DNA of 11,861 nt from an uncultured Eubacteriales bacterium (GTDB taxonomy: Bacteria > Bacillota > Clostridia > Christensenellales > CAG-138): NCBI GenBank assembly GCA_900547135.1, contig URFJ01000059.1, positions 1 through 11,861 on the forward strand. Direction: 5' to 3'. How positions within the stretch are numbered: position 1 is the first letter of the stretch; the number at the start of each line of letters is the position of its first letter. Both the position numbers and the translations under genes were made by a program. Positions 5,489 to 11,861 of this stretch are shown here, in pieces. The notes below the pieces were generated by a model. It did not search any database, was not told where the DNA came from, and saw only the letters and a program-made list of their open reading frames with translations.

Positions 5489-8062
5489 ATGCCAAAACTA
5501 ATAGTTATAGACGGAAACAGCCTGATGTACAGGGCGTTTTATGCATTGCCCGCCATGACGTCGCGCGGCGGAACGCCAACCGGCGCTATATACGGCTTTC
5601 TCAGCATGCTTTTAAAGCTGGCCGCTGGAAATCCTGAGTATATGCTTGTCGCCTTTGACATGTATGGTCCCACGATAAGGCACGAGAGTTACGCGGAATA
5701 TAAATCAAATAGAAAGCCAATGCCCGATGAGCTGAGGGAGCAGATGCCGATTATAAAAAGGATTTTAACTGATATGGGCATATCAGTCTGTGAATGCCCA
5801 GGGTATGAGGCCGACGATCTCCTTGGCACGTTTGCAAAAATTGCCAACGGCGAGGGCGTCGACGCGCTTTTAGTCACGGGCGACAGAGACGCGCTTCAGC
5901 TTATAAGTGATAGTACTCATGTTCTTATGACCAAAAAGGGCATAAGCGAAACCATCGAGTTCGATGCTGAGACCCTTTATGAGCAATACGGCGTCACCCC
6001 TGCACAAATAGTTGATTTAAAGGGGCTTATGGGTGATGCATCCGATAATATCCCAGGGATACCAGGTGTAGGTGAAAAGACGGCGGTTAAACTCATAAAA
6101 AAATACGGCGGTTTGGAAGAAGCGCTCAAGCACGCTGACGACGAGAAGGGGGCTTTAAGGCAAAAGCTGACGGACAATGCAGGTATTGCCCGCATTTCAT
6201 ATGGGCTGGCGGTTATCCATACCGACGCGCCCATAAATATGAAAATAGCCGACTGCACATTTGACGCTTTAAAACTACAAAACGCAATTCCTCTCATGAC
6301 CGAGCTGGAATTAAAGAGCCTTATCGCACGCATCCCTAAGGCGGACTCGCCTACAGAGAGTTCTACGTATATAAAGACAGCTGAAGAGATAGCAGTTAAG
6401 GATATTGGTGAATTGGAGCCGGCCTTGACCTCCATATTAAAATCCGGAATGCTGGCAATCGTTATCTCAGATAGCTTCGTATCCATCTCGGGTTCAGCCG
6501 ACAGGCAGTACTTTATATCTACAAACGTTTCACTTATTGAGCGGGGGATTGACGCTGGCGATGTCTTTAGGACGCTTAAGCCAGTACTGGAAAACCCGGC
6601 GGTTCTGAAGCTTACATTTGACGCTAAAAAAATAATGCACACATTGTCGAGTTATGAAATAACGTTTAATGGTCTTAAATTTGACGCCATGATAGCAGAC
6701 TACCTGATTCATGCTACGCACCCCGCCTCATCGCTTCAGGACCTGTATAAAAGTAGGTTTGGCACTGAAGAAGGTACGTCCGCTGGAGCGGCGGGCTTGT
6801 TCGTACTATTTGAGGAGATGATGCTTGACATGGAGAAGCTCCAGCTCATGGAATTATATGAAACCGTTGAGCTACCACTGATATCGGTGTTATTTGATAT
6901 GGAGGAAACCGGATTCAGCATCGATACCGGTATCCTTGCGGCTTTAAGCGATAGCATGTCCATACGCATAGGAGAGCTTTCGGACGAGATATATGAGCTT
7001 GCTGGCGAACAGTTCTCAATACTCTCCACAAAACAGCTAGGAAGTATATTGTTTGAGAAGCTCGGGCTTCCGCCTTATAGAAAGACTAAGACCGGTTATT
7101 CCACAGATTCTGAAACGCTTGAGGCGCTTCACGATATGCATCCCATCATTCCGCTTATCACTGAGTACCGTTTCTTAACCAAACTCAAAAGCACTTTTTT
7201 GGATGGTTTGAAGGCTCTTGTGGATGAACACGGCAGGGTGCATACAAGCTTCAATCAAAACGTTACGGCCAACGGCAGGATCTCAAGCACAGAGCCAAAC
7301 CTTCAGAACATACCGATTAGGACTCAGGCTGGCAGGGAAATACGCAAGGCGTTTGTGGCAAGCCCGGGCAACCTGCTCGTAGGGGCGGATTACTCTCAGA
7401 TTGAGCTAAGGCTTCTGGCGCATATGAGCGGCGATGAACGTATGATCGAAGCGTTTATCGATGAAGACGATATCCACCGCACAACCGCGTCCGAGGTGTT
7501 CAGCACCCCCCTTGGCGAGGTTACCCATCAGCAGCGCAACGCGGCCAAGGCTGTTAATTTTGGAATAGTCTACGGAATCAGCGATTATGGCCTTGCCAGG
7601 AATCTGGGGATAGCCAGAAAAGTGGCATCGGAGTATATATCAATGTATATGAAACGCTATGAAGGCGTAAGCAGATACATGAAGGAATGCGTGGAAAGCG
7701 GAAAGAAGAACAAGTATGCGGTTACTATAATGGGCAGGCGCAGGGAACTGCCGGAAATTAGCTCATCAAACTTCAATACCCGCTCTTTCGGCGAAAGGGT
7801 GGCTATGAATATGCCGATTCAGGGCTCCGCCGCAGACCTTATAAAGCTCGCCATGGTGAGGGTCCATCGGAGGTTGACTACCGAAAACCTAAAGGCCAAA
7901 CTCGTACTTCAGATTCACGATGAACTGATTATAGACTGTCCTGAGGATGAAGTCGGCCAGGTTAAGCAGATACTTGAGGATTGTATGCAGAATGTCATGA
8001 AACTGCGTGTACCTCTAACCGCTGATGTACATACCGGACGAAGTTGGTATGACGCAAAATGA
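5489..8062 (+). CDS. polA: DNA polymerase I
   Basis: This 857-residue enzyme fills gaps, removes RNA primers from Okazaki fragments and serves in excision repair. Residues 1 to about 290 are the 5'-3' nuclease domain, with the acidic motifs intact: VIDGNSLMYRAF, YEADDLLGTFA, VTGDRDALQLI and DNIPGIPGVGEKTA. The middle domain (about 300-460) aligns with the 3'-5' exonuclease fold but lacks the DxE motif: the matching strand reads MLAIVISDSF near residues 321-330, so proofreading is probably lost. The polymerase domain is complete: motif A DYSQIELR (D634), the O-helix from R683 through K687 and F691 to YG, and motif C HDE (H810, D811). Phe at 691 is the usual residue that disfavours dideoxynucleotides. 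AAAGGAGG at 5477-5484 lies four bases before the ATG. It is followed 29 bases later by coaE, a common arrangement in Bacillota. Confidence 0.98.
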   Translation: MPKLIVIDGNSLMYRAFYALPAMTSRGGTPTGAIYGFLSMLLKLAAGNPEYMLVAFDMYGPTIRHESYAEYKSNRKPMPDELREQMPIIKRILTDMGISVCECPGYEADDLLGTFAKIANGEGVDALLVTGDRDALQLISDSTHVLMTKKGISETIEFDAETLYEQYGVTPAQIVDLKGLMGDASDNIPGIPGVGEKTAVKLIKKYGGLEEALKHADDEKGALRQKLTDNAGIARISYGLAVIHTDAPINMKIADCTFDALKLQNAIPLMTELELKSLIARIPKADSPTESSTYIKTAEEIAVKDIGELEPALTSILKSGMLAIVISDSFVSISGSADRQYFISTNVSLIERGIDAGDVFRTLKPVLENPAVLKLTFDAKKIMHTLSSYEITFNGLKFDAMIADYLIHATHPASSLQDLYKSRFGTEEGTSAGAAGLFVLFEEMMLDMEKLQLMELYETVELPLISVLFDMEETGFSIDTGILAALSDSMSIRIGELSDEIYELAGEQFSILSTKQLGSILFEKLGLPPYRKTKTGYSTDSETLEALHDMHPIIPLITEYRFLTKLKSTFLDGLKALVDEHGRVHTSFNQNVTANGRISSTEPNLQNIPIRTQAGREIRKAFVASPGNLLVGADYSQIELRLLAHMSGDERMIEAFIDEDDIHRTTASEVFSTPLGEVTHQQRNAAKAVNFGIVYGISDYGLARNLGIARKVASEYISMYMKRYEGVSRYMKECVESGKKNKYAVTIMGRRRELPEISSSNFNTRSFGERVAMNMPIQGSAADLIKLAMVRVHRRLTTENLKAKLVLQIHDELIIDCPEDEVGQVKQILEDCMQNVMKLRVPLTADVHTGRSWYDAK

Positions 8063-8091
8063 TTAAATAAATAGTATGGAGAAGCGCAAAT

Positions 8092-8730
8092 ATGCCACTT
8101 CTAGGACTTACGGGCGGGATAGCCTCCGGAAAATCAACCGTCTCAAACAGGCTTAAAACGCTTGGCGCGTTTGTAATAGACGCGGACGCCGTGTCGCGTG
8201 AGCTGGCAGCGCCTGGAAGCCGGTATTTAAGCAGGCTACTGGATGGCTTTGGAAGCGGGATCCTGAATGATGATGGTACGCTCAACCGTAGCGCACTTGC
8301 TGATTTTGTTTTCTCGAATCCATCTAAACGCCGGCTTTTAGACTCTATAACACATCCTGAAATAATAGGGCGCATGTGGGAAGCCGCTAACGGTGCTCTA
8401 AAGCGCAACGCTGACTGCGTGGCAGTCATGGATGCGCCCTTGTTGATTGAAACCGGAATGCACAGCCATATGGACTGGGTTTGGGTAGTTACCGCGCCTA
8501 AAGATACGCGTATCAACAGGCTGATGTTGCGCGACGGCCTTACCGCTGAGCAGGCAAAGGCGCGAATAGAAAGCCAAGCCGACGATTCGGAGCGGCTGCG
8601 CTATGCCACGCACGAGCTGAAAAACTCTGGCAGTATCAACGATTTGGTAGTATTGGTTGACATGCTGTGGCATAATGATATTCAGCGACGCTGTATGGGG
8701 TGTAATGATTCATCCCCTTTTGGATACTAA
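8092..8730 (+). CDS. coaE: Dephospho-CoA kinase
   Basis: This 212-residue enzyme phosphorylates the 3'-hydroxyl of dephospho-CoA, the last step of coenzyme A synthesis in the cytoplasm. It opens with the P-loop LTGGIASGKST (residues 6-16), followed by the family's acidic motif VIDADAVSREL (D30, D32) and the lid/CoA region with THPEI. MDAPLLIETGM and a C-terminal NSGS motif (KNSGSINDL) complete the pattern. Length is slightly above the usual 195 to 205 residues because of a short C-terminal tail with two cysteines. GGAG at 8078-8081 stands ten bases before the ATG. The stop codon overlaps the ribosome binding site of the next gene, so the two are probably co-translated from one message. Confidence 0.96.
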   Translation: MPLLGLTGGIASGKSTVSNRLKTLGAFVIDADAVSRELAAPGSRYLSRLLDGFGSGILNDDGTLNRSALADFVFSNPSKRRLLDSITHPEIIGRMWEAANGALKRNADCVAVMDAPLLIETGMHSHMDWVWVVTAPKDTRINRLMLRDGLTAEQAKARIESQADDSERLRYATHELKNSGSINDLVVLVDMLWHNDIQRRCMGCNDSSPFGY

Positions 8731-8739
8731 GGAGGATAT

Positions 8740-10512
8740 ATGCAGATTATAAAACGGGCGGCCTTGATAATCCTTTGTATTTTTATGATATTGGTTTCGT
8801 CAGCTTGCGGACGACAAAGTCCGGACAATGTTCTTCAGGATACGCCGCTGTCAATGCCAACGCCTACGCCGGAACCCATGCCGAAAAGCGGTGGCGTATT
8901 GTCGCTGCCTATGCCTATGAACGCTGATGTGCAAAACCCGCTTTTGGTATCAACGGAAGAGATGCTCCTCATGTTTTCTTTGGTATTTGAGGGGCTGGTC
9001 CGCCTTGATGAATCGGGTAGGCTTACCCCTGCGCTGGCTGAAAACTGGACATGCGACGACAGCGGACGGACATGGACATTTAACCTCAGGGACGGGGTTA
9101 AATGGCACAATGACTCTAATTTTACCTCTTCCGACGTTGTCTATACGCTTGACAGCCTAAGCGAACTGGGGAATACAAGCTATTACAGCTATAATATAAG
9201 GAAAATTGAAAGCTATGAGGCCGTGGACAGTCACACCGTTAGAATTACAATGACCCACGAAGGGCTTAGCCCCGTATGTCTGCTTACGTTCCCAATAGTC
9301 AGCAGTGCCGGCGGCTCCTCAAGCCTGCCTATTGGCACGGGGCCTTATAAGGCCACCTCGGCTTCGGATGAGCAAACGGTTCTGGAAATAAACCAATCCT
9401 GGTGGAAGCAGGCGCCCTATATTGAAAAGGTTATATTTGCAGCGAGGGATAATAACGAGACGGCGCTGGCCTCTTATTCCGCCGGACAGCTCAATATGGT
9501 GCCTACATCAGCGCTGTACTCAGGCCGTTATCGCGGTGAAACGGACACGTCCGTGCTTGATATTATGACACAGTCCATGGAAACGCTGATCTTTAACTTT
9601 AACAACAGGATCTTGAGCGACGCAGGTGTTAGAAAGGCCATAGCATACGCCATTAACCGCAGTAACCTTATATCCAATACCTATATGAATAAAGCGCGCG
9701 AATGCGACGTACCTATAGCTCCGGATTCATATGCATACGACAGCATTTATAAGATATACGATTATGATCCCGCGCTCTCCACGCGGCTGCTTGAGGAAGC
9801 CGGATGGACCGATTCGGATGGCGATGGGATCAGGGAGGATGCCCAAGCAAATAAACTGGAGTTCAGACTTCTTGTAAATACGAGTTCAGAAAACACAACG
9901 CGAAGCGATGCGGCTAGCCGTATTACGGCCGATCTTGAGAAGGTTGGTATTTCCGTTGAGATTGTTTCCGTGCCATACTACGCTGAAAGTGTAAGCACTC
10001 CCTCCCCCTCCCCTTCGCCTACTATAGAGCCGACTTCTACGCCAAACGGCTCGGACGATCCTGATAGCACCGATAATCCCGACATGACTAATGAGCCTGT
10101 TAGCACGGACGATGTACAAAATACACCGGAAGCTCCCGTTAGCGGCAGCAACTCGGACTACATTTCTATGCTGGGATCCGGCGATTTTGACCTAGCCTTA
10201 ACTGGATTTACAACAGGACTTGACTTGGATCTGTCCGCTTTCATTTCTCCGGATGGCAATAGCAACTTTGGCGGATATAACAATAGCGAGCTGACGTTGA
10301 TGGCCGATTACATAATAAAAGCCAGGGATGAGACCTCTCTGCGCGAGGCGGCTTCCACATTTCAAGCGAGCTTTGCCGATATGCTTCCGTTTATGGTGCT
10401 CTACTTCAGGCTCGATAGCATCGTATATGACTCTGGAATACAAGGGCTCGTGTCCATTCGAAAGCCCGATACGCTTAGAAATATTGAGAAATGGTATATG
10501 TATGTGGAATGA
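8740..10512 (+). CDS. ABC transporter substrate-binding lipoprotein, family 5 (peptide/nickel type)
   Basis: This 590-residue lipoprotein should bind a peptide or similar solute outside the membrane. It has a lipoprotein signal peptide (hydrophobic core at residues 8-19, then VSSAC with the lipidated Cys at about 23). A Pro/Thr-rich tether (PTPTPEP) follows, then the family-5 fold: LTPALAENWTCDDSGRTWTF, LRDGVKWHND, SSDVVYTLDSL, and GWTDSDGDGIRE with an acidic DxDxDG stretch from D358. The unusual part is a disordered insert at about residues 419-472, rich in Ser, Thr, Pro, Asp and Asn, within the C-terminal lobe. After it the fold resumes with SGDFDLALTGF. AAGGAGG at 8729-8735 overlaps the coaE stop. 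No permease or ATPase gene is adjacent, so the transporter partners are encoded elsewhere or it has another role. A hairpin terminator follows. Ligand identity cannot be read from the sequence. Confidence 0.9.
   Translation: MQIIKRAALIILCIFMILVSSACGRQSPDNVLQDTPLSMPTPTPEPMPKSGGVLSLPMPMNADVQNPLLVSTEEMLLMFSLVFEGLVRLDESGRLTPALAENWTCDDSGRTWTFNLRDGVKWHNDSNFTSSDVVYTLDSLSELGNTSYYSYNIRKIESYEAVDSHTVRITMTHEGLSPVCLLTFPIVSSAGGSSSLPIGTGPYKATSASDEQTVLEINQSWWKQAPYIEKVIFAARDNNETALASYSAGQLNMVPTSALYSGRYRGETDTSVLDIMTQSMETLIFNFNNRILSDAGVRKAIAYAINRSNLISNTYMNKARECDVPIAPDSYAYDSIYKIYDYDPALSTRLLEEAGWTDSDGDGIREDAQANKLEFRLLVNTSSENTTRSDAASRITADLEKVGISVEIVSVPYYAESVSTPSPSPSPTIEPTSTPNGSDDPDSTDNPDMTNEPVSTDDVQNTPEAPVSGSNSDYISMLGSGDFDLALTGFTTGLDLDLSAFISPDGNSNFGGYNNSELTLMADYIIKARDETSLREAASTFQASFADMLPFMVLYFRLDSIVYDSGIQGLVSIRKPDTLRNIEKWYMYVE
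9991..10155 (+). repeat. Low-complexity Ser/Pro/Thr/Asp-coding tract inside the binding-protein gene
   Basis: The DNA begins with a pyrimidine-rich repeat (CCCTCCCCCTCCCC-like, near 10000-10015) encoding alternating Ser-Pro, then encodes a Thr/Pro/Asp/Asn-rich stretch without hydrophobic residues. It is in frame and has no stops. The opposite strand of the C-rich part has three G runs (three to five G), one short of a standard quadruplex. Confidence 0.7.
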
Positions 10513-10528
10513 GACTTGTATTTATTTA

Positions 10529-10556
10529 GGCGGCCGTTTAGCAGGCCGCCCTTTAA
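10529..10556 (+). terminator. Hairpin terminator after the five-gene unit, possibly bidirectional
   Basis: GGCGGCC (10529-10535) pairs with GGCCGCC (10544-10550) over seven GC pairs with an eight-base loop, 17 bases after the lipoprotein stop. The following plus-strand tract is only CTTTAAT. On the minus strand the hairpin is followed by TAAATAAATA, so it could also stop transcription of the convergent gene ending at 10584. Confidence 0.7.
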
Positions 10557-10583
10557 TCCTTTATTAGCTTTCATTCTTCGATT

Positions 10584-11128
10584 CTAATAGCTGTTGGAGC
10601 CACTATTCCTCATATTTATTTTGATGATCCATATACTTTTATATCCATACATCGTTATTGTAAATACTAAAGCTACTAAAATAAGAGGTACTAGACAGCT
10701 AAGAAAAACAGCCTGGTTAAAACTCTCTATTGTTTTACAATATTTAATATAAAAGATAAAAGAGCATCCAGCAGCCAATAATGTCATCTCAAGGTTATTT
10801 AGCCAAGCTATTACGCCATGATATTTATTCTGGTTTTCATCAACCTGTTTAGTCTTGATATTATATTGCATTTTTTCAGGAAAATGAGTCATTAAAAATG
10901 AGCAGATATGCGCATAAACAATTTGATAATATACGATCTTGCCGTAAATGGAATTATAAAGAAGAATGGAGCTAGGAATAGATACGGATTTATGTTTTCG
11001 TTATCTAAACCAAACGCCAATCCTAATACAGCTGAAACCGTAGTAAATGAAAATGTGAGCAGTGACGTTCTTGTACTTACATTGTAATTCAAGCGCTCAT
11101 ATAGTTTATCATATTCCTTATCGCTCAT
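10584..11128 (-). pseudogene. AT-rich multi-pass membrane protein gene, apparently frameshifted
   Basis: Reading starts at ATG 11128-11126, with a weak AAAGG about eight bases upstream. The first frame encodes 78 residues with two hydrophobic segments (about 22-41 and 49-62) and stops at 10892. A second frame begins at an overlapping ATG (TAATG) and encodes 102 residues with two more hydrophobic segments. The second frame stays open upstream of its ATG and reads GKIVYYQIVYAHICSFL. Adding one G in the GG at 10943-10942 joins the frames at IIPFT-GKIVYYQ into one protein of about 181 residues with four membrane segments. I do not recognise the family. Alternatives are two translationally coupled small proteins, or a sequencing error. 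G+C is about one third by hand count against about one half around it, which suggests transfer. It is convergent with the upstream operon and isolated by hairpins on both sides. Confidence 0.6.
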
Positions 11129-11159
11129 AATAAAAACCTTTCGAATAATTGTTATTTAT

Positions 11160-11165
11160 ATTATA
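11160..11165 (-). promoter_or_regulatory. Possible -10 box of the membrane-protein gene
   Basis: TATAAT on the minus strand lies 31 bases upstream of the ATG at 11128. No good -35 hexamer is seen 16 to 18 bases further upstream, but an imperfect inverted repeat covers that region (11180-11200). AT-rich context lowers the weight of the match. Confidence 0.35.
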
Positions 11166-11179
11166 ACATATAACGATTG

Positions 11180-11200
11180 GTACTGTAGTTATTATAGTAC
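11180..11200. repeat. Imperfect dyad upstream of the membrane-protein gene
   Basis: GTACTGTA (11180-11187) can pair with TATAGTAC (11193-11200) with one G-T wobble around a five-base centre. It lies where the -35 region would fall relative to the TATAAT at 11165-11160, the position expected for an operator. No regulator is known. Confidence 0.3.
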
Positions 11201-11232
11201 GCCTTTATTAGGACCATAGCTGTATAATAATA

Positions 11233-11259
11233 GGGCGCTTTAACATATATTAAGCGCCC
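11233..11259 (-). terminator. Terminator of the lyase gene (minus strand)
   Basis: GGGCGCTT (11233-11240) and AAGCGCCC (11252-11259) form an eight-base-pair stem with an 11-base loop, 26 bases beyond the lyase stop. On the minus strand the stem is followed by TATTATTATA, a fair T-rich tail, and separates this gene from the downstream membrane-protein gene. Confidence 0.7.
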
Positions 11260-11284
11260 ATTGCTTTATATGTATAAATATGGT

Positions 11285-11861
11285 TTACAGCGACTCGCCA
11301 AAGTCCCGCCTGAATTGGGCAGCCAGCCTCTGCGGCCAATCCGAAACGGGTTCGAGCTTATCGTAGAAATTATGGGGTGGGCTTTCTGCAAACCTTAGAC
11401 CCCCTATGATGTCCCTGTTATCCTTTAACCAGGCAATCCTGTCTGCAAGATAGTTCATCTGTGAAACGGTGTAAACCCGCCTAGGAACGGCAAGTCGTAC
11501 CAGCTCCATGAACCCATAGGGCCTAACATCGGGATCCTCCCATGGTTCGTCTATTCCTCCGCGCTCCATCCCCCTTGCGCCACTGGCTATGTAAATTGCA
11601 GAGGCTAGACTTCCCGCCGGGTATTCGCGAAGCGGAATATGGGGCACAAACAGCTCCGCGTCAATGTGGCAGCCCAAGCCGCCCGGGGGGGTTACAACGG
11701 GTATTCCATTCTCCTGAAGCCTAGTGCATAGATATTGTATCATGTTCGGCCCCTGAGATATTACTTCCTCATCCATGGTATCGTCCAGGCCTACGGTTAT
11801 GGCCTCCATTTCCCTTACGCTCATGCCTCCATACGTTGGGAATCCCTCGTATTTTGAATCG
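11285..11861 (-). CDS. Tryptophanase / tyrosine phenol-lyase family enzyme, C-terminal part (runs off right edge)
   Basis: The frame is open from the window edge (192 codons visible) to the stop at 11285. The start and the PLP-lysine lie off the window. Family members use pyridoxal phosphate to eliminate the side chain of tryptophan or tyrosine, giving indole or phenol, pyruvate and ammonia. Matching stretches are EGFPTYGGMSVREMEA, the Gly-rich GGLGCHIDA, YPAGSLASAIYIASGARGMERG (with the Arg at 11575-11573 that should bind the substrate carboxylate) and LVRLAVPRRVYT. At the C-terminus, where E. coli tryptophanase ends LRHFTAKLKEV, this protein reads PHNFYDKLEPV, so the His of tryptophanase or Phe of tyrosine phenol-lyase is replaced by Asn (codon 11371-11369). 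About 19 further residues extend beyond the E. coli end. The substrate is therefore uncertain. A hairpin terminator follows. Confidence 0.85.
   Translation of the reverse strand, partial: DSKYEGFPTYGGMSVREMEAITVGLDDTMDEEVISQGPNMIQYLCTRLQENGIPVVTPPGGLGCHIDAELFVPHIPLREYPAGSLASAIYIASGARGMERGGIDEPWEDPDVRPYGFMELVRLAVPRRVYTVSQMNYLADRIAWLKDNRDIIGGLRFAESPPHNFYDKLEPVSDWPQRLAAQFRRDFGESL

Noticed and set aside
5977..6642. A 221-codon open frame on the minus strand inside polA
   Set aside because: It is an antisense shadow of polA with biased composition and no recognisable domain.
7995..8516. A 173-codon open frame on the minus strand across the polA-coaE junction
   Set aside because: It is antisense to two well-supported genes and matches no family pattern.
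10000..10020. G-quadruplex on the minus strand of the C-rich repeat
   Set aside because: Only three separate G runs of three or more are present, one short of a standard motif; the coding explanation is enough.
11129..11284. Small RNA or tRNA between the lyase and membrane-protein genes
   Set aside because: Only an AT-rich stretch, an imperfect dyad and a terminator hairpin are visible; no cloverleaf or conserved RNA motif.

Overview
The window looks like a chromosomal segment of a spore-forming member of the Clostridia (Bacillota). The main clue is an unmistakable spoVT, the forespore AbrB-type regulator, with a good sigma-G-like promoter upstream. Strong AGGAGG-type ribosome binding sites, GTG/TTG starts and a polA-coaE gene pair fit this. 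By hand count of sample lines, the core genes are close to half G+C. I cannot name the genus.

Layout. 1-1010 (minus): N-terminal part of an FtsX/MacB-like ABC transporter permease that runs off the left edge. 1091-1503 (minus): a small secreted Cys/His-rich protein that appears broken by a one-base loss. 1504-1834: AT-rich divergent intergenic region with a perfect Spo0A-box match and the sigma-G-like promoter. 1835-2389 (plus): spoVT, closed by a clear terminator. 2435-2690: no recognisable gene. 2718-10512 (plus): a tightly packed run of five genes: an RsmF-type rRNA m5C methyltransferase, pyrimidine-nucleoside phosphorylase (pdp), DNA polymerase I (polA), dephospho-CoA kinase (coaE) and a family-5 (peptide-type) solute-binding lipoprotein, ending in a GC-rich hairpin. 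10584-11128 (minus): an AT-rich membrane-protein gene, also apparently split by a one-base loss. 11233-11259: hairpin terminator. 11285-11861 (minus): C-terminal part of a tryptophanase/tyrosine phenol-lyase family enzyme that runs off the right edge.

How the genes fit. The five-gene run has gaps of only 9 to 37 bases, each holding a ribosome binding site, so it is probably one transcription unit. It combines housekeeping functions (rRNA modification, nucleoside salvage, DNA repair and Okazaki-fragment processing, CoA synthesis) with a substrate-binding lipoprotein that has no permease beside it. spoVT is transcriptionally isolated between its own promoter and terminator.

I found no CRISPR array, tRNA, rRNA, transposase or phage gene, and no convincing new multi-gene system. 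The observations most worth checking are the two one-base disruptions, the long disordered insert inside the solute-binding lipoprotein, the unusual Asn at the specificity position of the lyase, and the sporulation signals between spoVT and the secreted-protein gene.
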